Positions 43,274 through 53,446 of a stretch of DNA of 64,000 nt are shown here, piece after piece. Source of the stretch: Flavobacterium difficile (GTDB taxonomy: Bacteria; Bacteroidota; Bacteroidia; Flavobacteriales; Flavobacteriaceae); NCBI RefSeq assembly GCF_011392115.1, contig NZ_JAAJBT010000002.1, forward strand, positions 372,001-436,000, written 5' to 3'. The notes under the pieces were generated by a model. That model was not told where the DNA came from, did not search any database, and saw only the letters and a list, made by a program, of their open reading frames with translations. How positions within the stretch are numbered: the stretch's first letter is position 1; each line of letters begins with the position of its first letter. The position numbers were made by a program, and so were the translations under genes.

Positions 43274-44560
43274 ATGCCAAATTTTGCCAACGATCCAAGT
43301 AGAAAATCTTGGTTAGAGATTAAAAAAGATAGTGATTTCCCAATTCAGAATATTCCTTTTGGTGTTTTTATTACTAAAGAGGATGTAATTACTATCGGAA
43401 CAAGGATTGGTGATTATGCCATCGATATGGGGGCTTTACAACAATTAGGGTATTTTGAAGGTATTGAATTGACGGACGATATGTTCATGCAAGATACACT
43501 TAATGATTTTATTTCTGACGGAAGAAAAACTTGGCGCTTGGTAAGAAATAGGTTATCGGATATATTTTTAGATACCAATCCCAAATTAAGAGATAACGAA
43601 TCGCATAAAAATATCGTAATTTTCAATATTTCAGATGTAGAAATGCTTTTGCCTGTTCAAATTGGAGATTATACCGACTTCTATTCTAGTAAAGAACACG
43701 CCACAAACGTTGGAAAAATGTTTCGTGATCCAGAAAATGCTTTGTTGCCAAACTGGTTGCACATTCCTGTAGGATATCATGGAAGAAGCTCAACCATTGT
43801 TCCAAGTGGTATTCCAGTTCATAGACCTTACGGACAAACGTTACCAAATGGAGAAACGCAACCTGTTTTCGGACCTTCTAGATTAGTAGATTTCGAATTA
43901 GAAACGGCTTTTATTACTACAGATGCTAATATTATGGGTGAACCTGTTTCAGTAGAAAATGCGGAAGAATGTATTTTCGGAATGGTTTTATTCAATGATT
44001 GGTCTGCAAGAGACATTCAAAAATGGGAATACGTTCCGTTAGGACCTTTTTTAGCTAAGAATTTTGCTTCGTCAATTTCACCTTGGATTGTAACTTTAGA
44101 TGCTTTATTACCATTCAAATGTGAATCACCTGTTCAAGATCCGGAACCTTTACCATATTTAAGACAAACTGGTAAACACGCCTACGATATCAATTTACAA
44201 GTAGCCATTCAACCAGAAAATGCTGAAGAAACTATAGTTTCTAATTCAAACTTTAAATACATGTACTGGACGATGAGTCAACAATTGGCACATCATACCA
44301 TTAATGGGTGTAGAGTGAATTCAGGCGATATGATGGGAAGTGGAACGATTTCCGGACCTACACCAGATTCTTTCGGATCCATGTTGGAATTGTCATGGGG
44401 TGGACAAAAACCTTTAAAAATGAATGACGGTTCTGAACGTAAATTTATTAACGATAATGATACTGTAATTATAAGAGGATATTGTCAAAATGATCAGGTA
44501 AGAATTGGTTTTGGTGAAGTTTCGAGTAAATTATTACCTGCCATAGAAATGAAATTTTAA
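43274..44560 (+). CDS. fahA: Fumarylacetoacetase
   Basis: The 428-aa enzyme cleaves fumarylacetoacetate to fumarate and acetoacetate, the last step of tyrosine/homogentisate degradation. Family landmarks are the N-terminal FGVF segment, DYTDFYSSKEHATNVG, LPVGYHGRSS-type IPVGYHGRSSTIV, VDFELETAFI, NDWSARDIQKWEY and GDMMGSGTISGP. Length matches eukaryotic-type FAH. No other homogentisate genes are in the window. Confidence 0.96.
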   Translation: MPNFANDPSRKSWLEIKKDSDFPIQNIPFGVFITKEDVITIGTRIGDYAIDMGALQQLGYFEGIELTDDMFMQDTLNDFISDGRKTWRLVRNRLSDIFLDTNPKLRDNESHKNIVIFNISDVEMLLPVQIGDYTDFYSSKEHATNVGKMFRDPENALLPNWLHIPVGYHGRSSTIVPSGIPVHRPYGQTLPNGETQPVFGPSRLVDFELETAFITTDANIMGEPVSVENAEECIFGMVLFNDWSARDIQKWEYVPLGPFLAKNFASSISPWIVTLDALLPFKCESPVQDPEPLPYLRQTGKHAYDINLQVAIQPENAEETIVSNSNFKYMYWTMSQQLAHHTINGCRVNSGDMMGSGTISGPTPDSFGSMLELSWGGQKPLKMNDGSERKFINDNDTVIIRGYCQNDQVRIGFGEVSSKLLPAIEMKF

Positions 44561-44601
44561 TTTTGGCAAGTCATTGTCTTAACTAAAAAAAATAAAAGAA
44601 T

Positions 44602-45783
44602 ATGAAGAAAATTACAACACTTTTTATCGCCTTATTTTTAGTTTCTTGTGGTGTAAGAAATACACAAAGCATGTTAAGTAACGGAGATTATGATGGCGCT
44701 ATTAACCGAGCTCTAGAGGGTTTAAGGATTAATAAAAACGCGAAAGGAAATCAAGATTACGTGTATCTTTTAGAGGAGGCTTTTGCTAAAGCTAAAGAAC
44801 GTGATTTAAATGAATTGTCGTTGTTAATCAAAGAAAAAAATCCTGCGAATTTAGAGAAAATCTTCAATTTATACACGCAATTGCACAACCGTCAAGATAG
44901 AATTAGAGGTGTTTTACCTTTAAAATTAATCAAAGAAAATAGAAATGCTATTTTTCCTTTCAATGATTACTCTAATGAATTGATCGCTAGTAAAGCTGAT
45001 TTATCCGCTTATTTATATGATAATGCAAAAAAATTACTTACTTCAAGAAATAAGTTAGTCATTCGAGAGGCTTTTGATGATTTAGTTTATTTAGATAGGT
45101 TAAATCCTAATTATAAAGATGTACGTGACTTAATGGATCAAGCACAATTTAAAGGTACTGATTTTGTTTTAGTTTCTACCAAAAACGATACCCAAATGGT
45201 AATTCCAGTTCGTTTACAAGAGGACATGTTAGATTTTAGTACTTACGGTATCAATGACAAATGGACAGTTTATCACAACAAAAAACAAAACAATATCACT
45301 TATGATTTTGCCATGATTGTGAATTTTAGAGAAATAAAAATTTCTCCAGAACAAGTCCGAGAAAAACAATTTGTAAAAGAAAAACAAATAAAAGATGGTA
45401 CTAAGCCTCTTTTAGATGCAAATGGAAACCAGGTTAAAGACGAGAAAGGTAATGTGGTAATGGTGGATAATTTGAAAACTGTAACAGCTAGTATTTACGA
45501 ATTTACTCAGTTTAAATCGGTACAAACTACTGCTAAAGTAGAGTATCATGATCTAAATACGAAACAATTAATTGATGCATATCCTTTATCAAGTGAATTT
45601 GTTTTCGATTATATTTACGCCAACTTTAATGGTGACAAACGCGCATGCGATGATTCGTATTTTCAATATTTTGACAGAAGAGCAGTGCCATTTCCTACCA
45701 ACGAACAAATGGTTTACGATTCAGGTGAAGATTTAAAAGCTAAATTAAAAGCAATCATCACAGGAAATAGATTCAGAAGGTAA
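44602..45783 (+). CDS. Hypothetical lipoprotein
   Basis: The 393-aa protein has lipobox LVSC (Cys16). The N-terminal part (about 20-200) is helical and resembles TPR-like repeats (LSNGDYDGAINRALEGLRIN). The second half is beta-rich (DKWTVYHNKKQNNITYDFAMIVNFREI), possibly a surface or periplasmic beta domain. It follows fahA after 41 bp but is unlikely to be functionally linked. I know it only as a conserved Bacteroidota type; function unknown. Confidence 0.75.
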   Translation: MKKITTLFIALFLVSCGVRNTQSMLSNGDYDGAINRALEGLRINKNAKGNQDYVYLLEEAFAKAKERDLNELSLLIKEKNPANLEKIFNLYTQLHNRQDRIRGVLPLKLIKENRNAIFPFNDYSNELIASKADLSAYLYDNAKKLLTSRNKLVIREAFDDLVYLDRLNPNYKDVRDLMDQAQFKGTDFVLVSTKNDTQMVIPVRLQEDMLDFSTYGINDKWTVYHNKKQNNITYDFAMIVNFREIKISPEQVREKQFVKEKQIKDGTKPLLDANGNQVKDEKGNVVMVDNLKTVTASIYEFTQFKSVQTTAKVEYHDLNTKQLIDAYPLSSEFVFDYIYANFNGDKRACDDSYFQYFDRRAVPFPTNEQMVYDSGEDLKAKLKAIITGNRFRR

Positions 45784-45803
45784 GAAGCAACAACATAAAA
45801 CAT

Positions 45804-45839
45804 AAAAAGCGTATTTGATTTTCAAATGCGCTTTTTTTT
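45804..45839 (+). terminator. Terminator after the 393-aa lipoprotein gene
   Basis: AAAAAGCG-ATTTGA pairs with TCAAAT-CGCTTTTT, with a T8 tail at 45832-45839. Confidence 0.85.
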
Positions 45840-45859
45840 GTTCTTTTTTTTGCACTAAT

Positions 45860-45888
45860 TTGATTTTTAATAAATTATGCTATTTTTG
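45860..45888 (+). promoter_or_regulatory. Promoter for the beta-propeller/amidase operon
   Basis: TTG (45860-45862), 18 bp, TATTTTTG (45881-45888), 25 bp before the ATG at 45914. Confidence 0.55.
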
Positions 45889-45913
45889 TTAAATTAATCT
45901 TAAAAAAAAAAGC

Positions 45914-46774
45914 ATGAAAAAAATTGTATTAATCGCTTTGCTTTTGGCAAACAGTCATTCTGTTTTTTCTCAAAAAATGGAAAAAATGAAACGTGTAGAT
46001 GTCGATGGATTTTACACCAACCCTGTAGTTTCTCCTAATGGTAAGTTCGCTTTGGTAACCGGACATCATTTTAGAGGTACTTACATTTTAAATCTGAAAA
46101 CAAATGAAATCACTCAAATTTCCGACAAAGAGGGTAGTGGTTACGGGTATTCTTGGGATCATAATAATGAAATGGTTTATTTCAAACAAAAAGAAGCAAA
46201 TGAATTTTTTTCTGATTCAAAAGTCTACAGTTATTCTTTAAAAACAAGGGTAACAGCTCTGATGCCTGAAATCGATAGCAATATGGTATCGTCTTATCAT
46301 GGAAAAGAAAAAAATGCAACTAGTCAAATTGTTGTTTATACGAATATGACAACACTTAAAATCGAAGCAAAAGATTTAATTTCCAAAAGAAGTTGGGTAA
46401 TTACTTCCGAAGAAGGACAATACTATAACGCACTTTTATCTCCAGATGGAAAAAAAGTCGCCGTTCATAAAGGTGCTGACATTTTGGTTTATGATACCTA
46501 TGGAAATGGAAAAGGCCAAAAAATAGGAACAGGACTTGCCACTTCTTGGTCTGCAGATAGCCAAAACTTATTAGGGTTTTTAGATACTAGCGAAGACGGT
46601 CATAACGTAACAAATTCAGAGATTTATCTTTTCAACCTGAAAACAGTAAAAGCTAAAAAAATTTCAAACACTGAAGTGTTATTAGAAATGTTTCCAAGCT
46701 TTATGGGGGCAAATAAAATACTTTTTACAGATGACAAAACAGGTGCCATTTATACCGCTAATCTAAAAATGTAA
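45914..46774 (+). CDS. Exported TolB/PD40-like beta-propeller protein
   Basis: The 286-aa protein has a signal peptide (ending NSHSVFSQ) and repeated propeller blades: NPVVSPNGKFALVTGH, GYGYSWDHNNEMVYF, NALLSPDGKKVAVHKG and ATSWSADSQNLLGF, each of the WD40/PD40 type S.dG..l. About four blades are clear, so it may be half a propeller. It lies 5 bp before the T9SS amidase gene and is probably cotranscribed, possibly as a binding partner of the amidase. Confidence 0.8.
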   Translation: MKKIVLIALLLANSHSVFSQKMEKMKRVDVDGFYTNPVVSPNGKFALVTGHHFRGTYILNLKTNEITQISDKEGSGYGYSWDHNNEMVYFKQKEANEFFSDSKVYSYSLKTRVTALMPEIDSNMVSSYHGKEKNATSQIVVYTNMTTLKIEAKDLISKRSWVITSEEGQYYNALLSPDGKKVAVHKGADILVYDTYGNGKGQKIGTGLATSWSADSQNLLGFLDTSEDGHNVTNSEIYLFNLKTVKAKKISNTEVLLEMFPSFMGANKILFTDDKTGAIYTANLKM

Positions 46775-46779
46775 TTCTT

Positions 46780-49062
46780 ATGAAAAATATATTTAAAATA
46801 GTAATGGCAGTATTGTTTTCAGTAAATGTACAGTCGCAAATTATAGTTATAGATCCTGGTCATGGTTATGGAGCTACAACCTCTGATAATCCTGATGGCA
46901 GAACCGCAATTGAAATTGAAACGTCTTTAGAAGTGGGTTTACGTACCAGAACTTTAATTCAAAACAGTTGCACTTGGACGGTTCACATGACAAGAACTAC
47001 CAATTTGAATAGTTGGGTTTCTGTTACACAACGTGGCCAAATGGCAAACAATTGGAATGCCGACAGGTTATTAAGTATTCATTGCAACGCTGGTGGAGGA
47101 ACAGGAACAGAAACATTTTATTGTACTCAAGACGATACCAACACACCGCCAGATATAGCTTTTGCTCAGAAAATTCAAACCGATATGGTTGCCGGTGGTT
47201 CATGGAATAACAGACGATGTGTAGAAGATAATAGTTTCTTAGCCTATCATTTAGGAGTGTTGAGATATTCAGCAGCAACTGGATGTTTAAATGAAATTGG
47301 TTTTGTAGATTCGGCTACAGATTCCGCAAAATTAACCAGTTCTTCTTGGAGAGATGCTTTTGCTTTGTCTTATTTCAATGCGTTAAAATCAAATTTGAAT
47401 TTAACTTGCGCTGCTTCTCCAGCTCCTGGTGCATTTTCTTTAACGGTTACGCCAGAATGCAGTACCACTGCCACACCAAGAAATAAATTAACATGGACGC
47501 CTTCGGCAAATGCAACAGCTTATAATGTGTACAGAAATGGAGTTTTATATGCCAGTAATGTAACCAATACTACTTATACCAATACAGCAGTAACTTCTGG
47601 TACCTCTTATTCTTATTATGTAGTAGCGAAAAATGCTACAGCTACAGAAACTTCAAATGCTAACGGAACGCAAACTGTAGTGGCATTAAATTGTGCCGTA
47701 CCAGGAAGTTTTACTTTAACAGCCACACCGCAATGTAACGGAACAACTTCACAAGTTGCTTTGAGTTGGACGACTTCAGCTAATGCCACATCTTATGATG
47801 TATACAGAGATAATGTAGTTTATGCAGCAAATATTACAGGAACAACTTATTTAAATACTGCAGTTGTTGCTGGTACAACTTATAATTATTCTGTTAAAGC
47901 TAAAAACACTACAGCAACACAAACTACTAATTCAAATGGTACCTTAACAGTAATAGCTTCAAATTGTAATCCAATTCCCGGTGCTTTTACTATTACAGTT
48001 ACTCCAGAATGTAGCGGTACTGGAACACCAAGAAACAAATTAACTTGGACCGCTTCTGCAAATGCTACTTCCTATAATGTATACAGAAATGGAGTTTTAT
48101 ACGCAAGTAGTTTAACAGGTACTACATATACCAATACTGCTGTAACTTCAGGAACAACTTATTCGTATTATGTAGTTGCTAAAAATGCAACAACTACACA
48201 AACTAACAATTCAAACGGAACCCAAACGGTTGTAGCTTTAAATTGTGCTGCTCCTGGTGCATTTACGATCTCAGCTACTGCAGAATGTAATGGCACAACA
48301 AGTCGAGTGAATTTATCTTGGACGGCTGCTGCAAACGCGACCTCATATGATATATACAGAAATGGAAGTTTATATGCTGCTGATGTTACAGGAACACAAT
48401 TTTTAAATACGTTTGTAACTGTAGGAACTTCTTACACGTATGCAATGGTTGCTAAAAATAATATTGGTACAGTTGCCAACTCAAATGGTACTTTATCTGC
48501 AACTGCTATTCAATGCGCACCTGGAGCATTTACCGCATCAGCAACGCCAACTTGCAGCGGGACTACCAGTGCTATTAATGTAACTTGGACAGCTGCTGTG
48601 AATGCAACTTCTTACGATATTTATAGAAATGGAAATTTATACGCTTCTGATGTAACTGGAACGTCATTTTTAAATACCTATTTAATTACGGCTGGTACTA
48701 CTTATACGTATGAAGTAAAAGCTAAAAATTCAGCAGGAAGTTTAAATAATTCTAACGGTATATTATCGGTAACTGCGACCAATTGCGCGACTGCAAAAAT
48801 CTCAGAAGAAAATGAGGTGAAGGAACCAATTTCTATAACTTTTTATCCAAATCCAACAGATGGAATTTTGAATTTAGACATCAACAAGAATGAAATTCAA
48901 AATAGTTATTATGCTGTAATGGATAGCAACGGTAGAATTTTAAAAGAAGCCAATTTAGAAAAAGAACGAACAATCAATCTTTCGCAATTTCCAGCAGCCA
49001 CTTACTTTATAAGAGTAGTAGTAGACGGACAAGAATTTGTAAAACAGATTGTCAAGAAATAA
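46780..49062 (+). CDS. T9SS-exported N-acetylmuramoyl-L-alanine amidase with five FN3 repeats
   Basis: The 760-aa protein has a signal peptide, then an Amidase_3 domain (20-210: IDPGHG with H28, E45/E47, SIHCNAG with H101, and CLNEIGFV with the catalytic Glu), a zinc cell-wall hydrolase. Five fibronectin III-like repeats of about 90 aa follow (about 213-670), each beginning near a PGAF/PGSF motif and ending in Asn/Gln-Cys. A type IX sorting domain ends the protein (ITFYPNPTDGIL to VKQIVKK). Repeats 1 and 3 are nearly identical. Export across the outer membrane points to action on external peptidoglycan. Confidence 0.92.
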   Translation: MKNIFKIVMAVLFSVNVQSQIIVIDPGHGYGATTSDNPDGRTAIEIETSLEVGLRTRTLIQNSCTWTVHMTRTTNLNSWVSVTQRGQMANNWNADRLLSIHCNAGGGTGTETFYCTQDDTNTPPDIAFAQKIQTDMVAGGSWNNRRCVEDNSFLAYHLGVLRYSAATGCLNEIGFVDSATDSAKLTSSSWRDAFALSYFNALKSNLNLTCAASPAPGAFSLTVTPECSTTATPRNKLTWTPSANATAYNVYRNGVLYASNVTNTTYTNTAVTSGTSYSYYVVAKNATATETSNANGTQTVVALNCAVPGSFTLTATPQCNGTTSQVALSWTTSANATSYDVYRDNVVYAANITGTTYLNTAVVAGTTYNYSVKAKNTTATQTTNSNGTLTVIASNCNPIPGAFTITVTPECSGTGTPRNKLTWTASANATSYNVYRNGVLYASSLTGTTYTNTAVTSGTTYSYYVVAKNATTTQTNNSNGTQTVVALNCAAPGAFTISATAECNGTTSRVNLSWTAAANATSYDIYRNGSLYAADVTGTQFLNTFVTVGTSYTYAMVAKNNIGTVANSNGTLSATAIQCAPGAFTASATPTCSGTTSAINVTWTAAVNATSYDIYRNGNLYASDVTGTSFLNTYLITAGTTYTYEVKAKNSAGSLNNSNGILSVTATNCATAKISEENEVKEPISITFYPNPTDGILNLDINKNEIQNSYYAVMDSNGRILKEANLEKERTINLSQFPAATYFIRVVVDGQEFVKQIVKK

Positions 49063-49080
49063 CAAATAGTTGTATAAAAC

Positions 49081-49116
49081 AAAAAGCACTTTTGACAAAT
49101 CAAAAGTGCTTTTTTA
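49081..49116 (+). terminator. Terminator after the amidase gene
   Basis: Perfect AAAAAGCACTTTTGA / TCAAAAGTGCTTTTT stem with a 4-nt loop, 19 bp after the stop. Confidence 0.88.
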
Positions 49117-49196
49117 TTGATGTGAAATAGGTTGAAGTAAAACCCATCGGGAAACTTTTAATGATTTGCTTAAAACGTTCAACTACATGTAAACAA

Positions 49197-49223
49197 AAAA
49201 ACCTTTCATTTCTGAAAGGTTTT
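49197..49223 (-). terminator. Terminator likely serving ytxJ
   Basis: ACCTTTCA (49201-49208) and TGAAAGGT (49213-49220) with A6 and T3 flanks. It is oriented to end minus-strand transcripts coming through the heptad array. Confidence 0.65.
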
Positions 49224-49267
49224 ATATATACTAAAATTTCAAAATCAAATATCACAAATTAAAATTT

Positions 49268-49351
49268 CGTAAATCCCAAATCGTAAATCCCAAATCGTAA
49301 ATCCCAAATCGTAAATCCCAAATCGTAAATCCCAAATCGTAAATCCCAAAT
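49268..49351. repeat. Six perfect copies of a 14-bp unit (cgtaaat + cccaaat)
   Basis: Copies start at 49268, 49282, 49296, 49310, 49324 and 49338 with no mismatch, then a partial cccaaat. The array ends 8 bp from the ytxJ stop codon (minus strand). Confidence 0.95.
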
Positions 49352-49359
49352 CCCAAATT

Positions 49360-49758
49360 CTAAGTAAACTGCTTCAAATCATCCACAGAAATACGATCAT
49401 GCGATTCGTTAAAAACAGCTTTCCCATTTTTAATCACCACAATTTGTGGCGATTGATGCACCACGTTATATCTACTCGCGATTTCATTAGACAAATCTCT
49501 ATGATTCAATAAATCTAACAAATACCAATCTATTTTTTCTTCTGGAAACTGAAAATCGTTATCAAATTGTTTCAAAACCGTTCGGCTGATGATACAACGT
49601 GTACTGTGTTTAAAAAGCACAACGGGTTTAGTATGAGAAATTGCATCAATTTCATCAAATTGCTCTATCTTGTTTAGGGTGAAAAATTTAGCTTCCACGT
49701 TTTCACTTTGTTTGTCTTCAGATTTGTTTTCTCCGAAGATATTTTTAAAAAAACTCAT
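49360..49758 (-). CDS. ytxJ: Bacillithiol-system redox protein YtxJ
   Basis: The 132-aa thioredoxin-fold monothiol protein (DUF2847) is predicted to debacillithiolate proteins. The single active Cys is in FKHSTRCIISRTVL (about residue 54), followed by YLLDLLNHRDLSNEIA and the cis-Pro segment VVHQSPQIVVIK. It implies that the organism uses bacillithiol. It is divergent from clpB, and their 163-bp spacer carries two GACATTTTGTC palindromes. Confidence 0.88.
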   Translation of the reverse strand: MSFFKNIFGENKSEDKQSENVEAKFFTLNKIEQFDEIDAISHTKPVVLFKHSTRCIISRTVLKQFDNDFQFPEEKIDWYLLDLLNHRDLSNEIASRYNVVHQSPQIVVIKNGKAVFNESHDRISVDDLKQFT

Positions 49759-49775
49759 AATTTGTCATTTTTTAA

Positions 49776-49828
49776 GACATTTTGTCGTTTTTTCATAGTA
49801 AAAATACTCAAAAAACAGACATTTTGTC
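49776..49828. promoter_or_regulatory. Paired GACA-TTT-TGTC palindromes between ytxJ and clpB
   Basis: Identical 11-bp palindromes at 49776-49786 and 49818-49828 are 42 bp apart (four helical turns). Both are followed by CGTTT. They lie just upstream of ytxJ and about 95 bp upstream of clpB. They are not CIRCE (HrcA) sites. A stress regulator binding both sides of one DNA face is plausible. Confidence 0.55.
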
Positions 49829-49921
49829 GTTTAATTTAATTTGGAACACATATTGACCAATTGCTACGCAAATATACGATACCAATTGTATATAATAATG
49901 TTAGTTTAATTACAAAAATAG

Positions 49922-52513
49922 ATGAACTTAAATAATTTAACCATTAAATCGCAAGAAGCTTTGCAGTTAGCACAGCAAATTGCACAAAGTTTCGGACAAC
50001 AACAGCTAGAAAACGAGCACATTTTTAAGGCTATTTTAGAAGTAGATGCAACAGTTACGCCATTCATTTTAAAGAAAGTCAATGTAAATGTCGATTTGTT
50101 CCAAAAAATACTTGAGAGTACCATTCAGAGTTTTCCGAAAGTTTCTGGTGGCGACATCATGTTGTCTAGAAATACGTCGTCAACTTTAAATGAAGCTGTA
50201 ATCATTGCTAAAAAAATGAATGATGATTTTGTATCGCTAGAACACATTCTTTTAGCTATTTTCAAATCGAAAAGTAAGGTCGCCCAAATTCTAAAAGATC
50301 AAGGTGTAACTGAAAAAGATTTATTAGCGGCCATTACCGAGCTTAGAAAAGGAGAACGAGTTACTTCATCTTCTGCCGAAGAAACGTATGATGCCTTAAA
50401 CAAATACGGAAAAAATCTAAATGAATTAGCCAAAAGCGGAAAATTAGATCCTGTTATTGGTCGGGATGAAGAAATTCGTAGAGTGTTGCAAATCCTAACT
50501 CGAAGAACTAAAAACAATCCAATGTTAGTAGGAGAACCCGGTGTAGGAAAAACAGCAATTGCCGAAGGTTTAGCACACCGAATCGTAGATGGTGATGTGC
50601 CCGAAAATTTAAAAGATAAAGTAGTGTATTCTTTAGATATGGGTGCGCTTATCGCTGGTGCCAAATATAAAGGTGAATTCGAAGAACGTTTAAAAGCTGT
50701 TGTAAAAGAAGTCACTTCTGCTGATGGCGATATCATTCTTTTTATAGATGAAATTCATACTTTAGTAGGTGCTGGTGGTGGAGAAGGTGCCATGGATGCA
50801 GCCAATATTTTAAAACCAGCTTTAGCTCGAGGCGAATTGCGTGCGATTGGAGCTACAACTCTAGACGAGTATCAAAAATATTTTGAAAAAGATAAAGCTT
50901 TAGAACGTCGTTTTCAAAGAGTTACTGTAGACGAACCCGATACAGAAAGTGCGATTTCAATTCTTAGAGGTATTAAAGAAAAATACGAAACACATCACAA
51001 AGTTAGAATTAAAGATGACGCTATAATTGCTGCAGTTGAATTGTCACAACGGTATATTACAAATCGTTTCTTGCCAGATAAAGCTATCGATTTAATGGAT
51101 GAAGCGGCTTCTAGATTGCGTATGGAAATCAATTCTAAACCAGAAGAATTAGATGTTTTAGATCGTAAAATCATGCAGTTAGAAATTGAAATAGAAGCTA
51201 TTAAAAGAGAAAAAGACGAATCAAAATTAAAAATCTTACATATCGATTTATCCGAACTGAAAGAACAACGTAATGAAATCTATGTCAAATGGAAATCGGA
51301 AAAAGATGTTGTGGATGCCATTCAAAGTTACAAACAACAAATTGAAGATTTTAAATTAGAAGCGGAACGTGCGGAACGTGAAGCAGAATACGGAAAAGTA
51401 GCCGAATTACGTTATGGTAAAATTATCGAAGCGCAAAAGAAATTAGAGGAATTGCAAATTGAATTGTCTAAAAACCAAAACGAAAAATCGTTAATAAAAG
51501 AGGAAGTTACGCAAGAAGATATTGCTGAGGTTGTAGCGAAATGGACTGGAATTCCCATAACTAAAATGCTTCAAAGTGAACGCGAAAAATTACTAAATTT
51601 AGAAAATGAATTGCACAAAAGAGTAGTAGGACAAGAGGAAGCGATTGAAGCGATTTCTGATGCTGTAAGAAGAAGTCGAGCCGGTTTACAAGACATGAAA
51701 AAACCTTTAGGAACGTTTCTGTTCTTAGGTACAACTGGAGTAGGAAAAACCGAACTGGCCAAAGCCTTAGCCGATTATTTATTTGACGATGAAAATGCTA
51801 TGACTCGAATTGATATGAGTGAATACCAAGAACGTCACAGTGTAAGTCGTTTAGTAGGAGCGCCTCCAGGATATGTGGGTTACGATGAAGGTGGACAATT
51901 AACAGAAGCAGTGCGACGCAGACCTTATTCTGTAATTTTACTAGATGAAATCGAAAAAGCACATCCTGATACGTTTAACATTTTATTACAAGTCTTAGAT
52001 GAAGGCAGATTAACGGATAACAAAGGGCGTTTAGCGGATTTCAAAAACACGATTATCATCATGACCTCTAACATCGGAAGTCATCTTATTCAGGAGAAAT
52101 TTGACAACTTGAAAGGTAGTGTAGAAACCGCAATGGAGTTGGCTAAAGTTGAGGTTTTAAACTTACTGAAACAAACGGTTCGACCAGAATTTATTAATAG
52201 AATTGACGATATTGTGCTATTCACACCATTAACAAGTGCGAATATCAAACAGATTGTTGGGTTACAACTGAAATCGGTTTTCAAAATGTTAGAGCAACAA
52301 CACATAGCTATGTCGGCTACTCCTGAAGCTATTGACTATTTAGCCGTAAAAGGTTTTGAACCAGAATTTGGAGCTCGACCAGTAAAAAGAGTGATTCAAC
52401 GAGAAGTTTTAAATAAACTTTCAAAAGAAATCTTGGCAGGAAATATAAAAACGGATGCCATTGTTTTATTGGATTGTTTCGATAATCAACTGGTGTTTAG
52501 AAATCAGGAATAA
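49922..52513 (+). CDS. clpB: ATP-dependent disaggregase ClpB
   Basis: The 863-aa Hsp104-family chaperone rescues aggregated proteins with DnaK. Order of parts: N-domain (1-145), AAA-1 with Walker A GEPGVGKT and [12 protein letters not shown], the helical M-domain (about 395-525) that distinguishes ClpB from ClpA/C, and AAA-2 with [14 protein letters not shown] and [11 protein letters not shown]. Pore loops ([19 protein letters not shown]) are present. No ClpP-binding loop is seen. Expected to be heat-shock induced. Confidence 0.98.
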   Translation: MNLNNLTIKSQEALQLAQQIAQSFGQQQLENEHIFKAILEVDATVTPFILKKVNVNVDLFQKILESTIQSFPKVSGGDIMLSRNTSSTLNEAVIIAKKMNDDFVSLEHILLAIFKSKSKVAQILKDQGVTEKDLLAAITELRKGERVTSSSAEETYDALNKYGKNLNELAKSGKLDPVIGRDEEIRRVLQILTRRTKNNPMLVGEPGVGKTAIAEGLAHRIVDGDVPENLKDKVVYSLDMGALIAGAKYKGEFEERLKAVVKEVTSADGDIILFIDEIHTLVGAGGGEGAMDAANILKPALARGELRAIGATTLDEYQKYFEKDKALERRFQRVTVDEPDTESAISILRGIKEKYETHHKVRIKDDAIIAAVELSQRYITNRFLPDKAIDLMDEAASRLRMEINSKPEELDVLDRKIMQLEIEIEAIKREKDESKLKILHIDLSELKEQRNEIYVKWKSEKDVVDAIQSYKQQIEDFKLEAERAEREAEYGKVAELRYGKIIEAQKKLEELQIELSKNQNEKSLIKEEVTQEDIAEVVAKWTGIPITKMLQSEREKLLNLENELHKRVVGQEEAIEAISDAVRRSRAGLQDMKKPLGTFLFLGTTGVGKTELAKALADYLFDDENAMTRIDMSEYQERHSVSRLVGAPPGYVGYDEGGQLTEAVRRRPYSVILLDEIEKAHPDTFNILLQVLDEGRLTDNKGRLADFKNTIIIMTSNIGSHLIQEKFDNLKGSVETAMELAKVEVLNLLKQTVRPEFINRIDDIVLFTPLTSANIKQIVGLQLKSVFKMLEQQHIAMSATPEAIDYLAVKGFEPEFGARPVKRVIQREVLNKLSKEILAGNIKTDAIVLLDCFDNQLVFRNQE

Positions 52514-52535
52514 GAACCATTAAAATTAAATTTTT

Positions 52536-52569
52536 AAGTCTAGTTGTCAAAAGATGGCTAGACTTTTTT
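52536..52569 (+). terminator. Terminator after clpB
   Basis: AAGTCTAG (52536-52543) pairs with CTAGACTT (52558-52565), followed by T. 23 bp after the clpB stop. Confidence 0.8.
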
Positions 52570-52602
52570 ATATTTGGTTTTCAATTTCAAAATAAATAGT
52601 AC

Positions 52603-53436
52603 ATGAGGGTCAAGATTTTTAAACTTTTTCTTTTTCTTTTTTCTTTTTCAGTTTGGTCTCAAAAAAATGATAGCTTAGTAGATTTGATTAAAAATGAAGA
52701 TTTAAAAATTGATTTTCAAGAGTATTTAAAAGAAGAACAAAAAGTTTTAATGTTTTTCCAAACAAAAGCCAATCCAAATAAAGACGGTTCAATTGAAATA
52801 ACAAATGAAGAAAATAGTGCCTATTATGATCAAGCCGTTTCAGAGTATAAAGCTTTTGAAAAAGCCAAAAGGCTAATTTATAGAAATTATTATGATAAAA
52901 TATATCAAGAAGATAAAGTTCATATTTATAAAAGATTCAACTTCGTTAATAAAAAAATAAATGAATTTTATATCAGCCGATTTAAACTTCTAAAAACCAA
53001 TATTAGCAACGCTTTGAAGCCTGAGAAAGCAGATGTATTACCTGTAGATATTTGCCAAAGATTAACGGAATCAAAAGAATTATTACAACCGACACATGAT
53101 ACTTGTAAAAAATTAGGACTAAGTATAACTGACGAAACAACTTGTTTTGCCAATTACTTAAGAAATAATGTTGCCCAACACATTCAAAAGTATATTGGTG
53201 AGTCCGATGAAAGTGCCAATATTTCAACCGCAATTCAATTTGTAATTGACAATGAAGGGAATTTAGTTTTTGATAAATTCACCAGATCATGTGGGATTTT
53301 AGAATATGATTTAATGGTGTATCGTGGATTCAAAAGTTTTGCAGCTTCAACTGTATTTTGCCCTGCCAAATACAATGATAAAAATGTAGCCATTTATTAT
53401 AATTTACCTGTGAGAATGGTTTTTGGAGGCTATTAA
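52603..53436 (+). CDS. Exported hypothetical protein with TonB-C-like end
   Basis: The 277-aa product has a signal peptide ending FSVWSQ, a helical central part (about 25-165), and a C-terminal segment like a TonB C-terminal fold: ISTAIQFVIDNEGNLVFDKFTRSCG and a final YYNLPVRMVFGGY strand pair. A cysteine-rich patch lies between (C149, C166 and C180, approximate). There is no transmembrane anchor apart from the signal peptide, so it is unlikely to be an energy transducer. Function unknown. Confidence 0.7.
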   Translation: MRVKIFKLFLFLFSFSVWSQKNDSLVDLIKNEDLKIDFQEYLKEEQKVLMFFQTKANPNKDGSIEITNEENSAYYDQAVSEYKAFEKAKRLIYRNYYDKIYQEDKVHIYKRFNFVNKKINEFYISRFKLLKTNISNALKPEKADVLPVDICQRLTESKELLQPTHDTCKKLGLSITDETTCFANYLRNNVAQHIQKYIGESDESANISTAIQFVIDNEGNLVFDKFTRSCGILEYDLMVYRGFKSFAASTVFCPAKYNDKNVAIYYNLPVRMVFGGY

Positions 53437-53446
53437 AATTATAATA

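Noticed and set aside
50299..50736. Minus-strand 145-codon ORF inside clpB
   Set aside because: Antisense shadow of the first AAA domain of ClpB.
53423..53446. TTG start for the DUF1801 gene overlapping the previous gene
   Set aside because: The DUF1801 sequence begins at ATG 53447, and the TTG codon lies inside the conserved end of the upstream frame.
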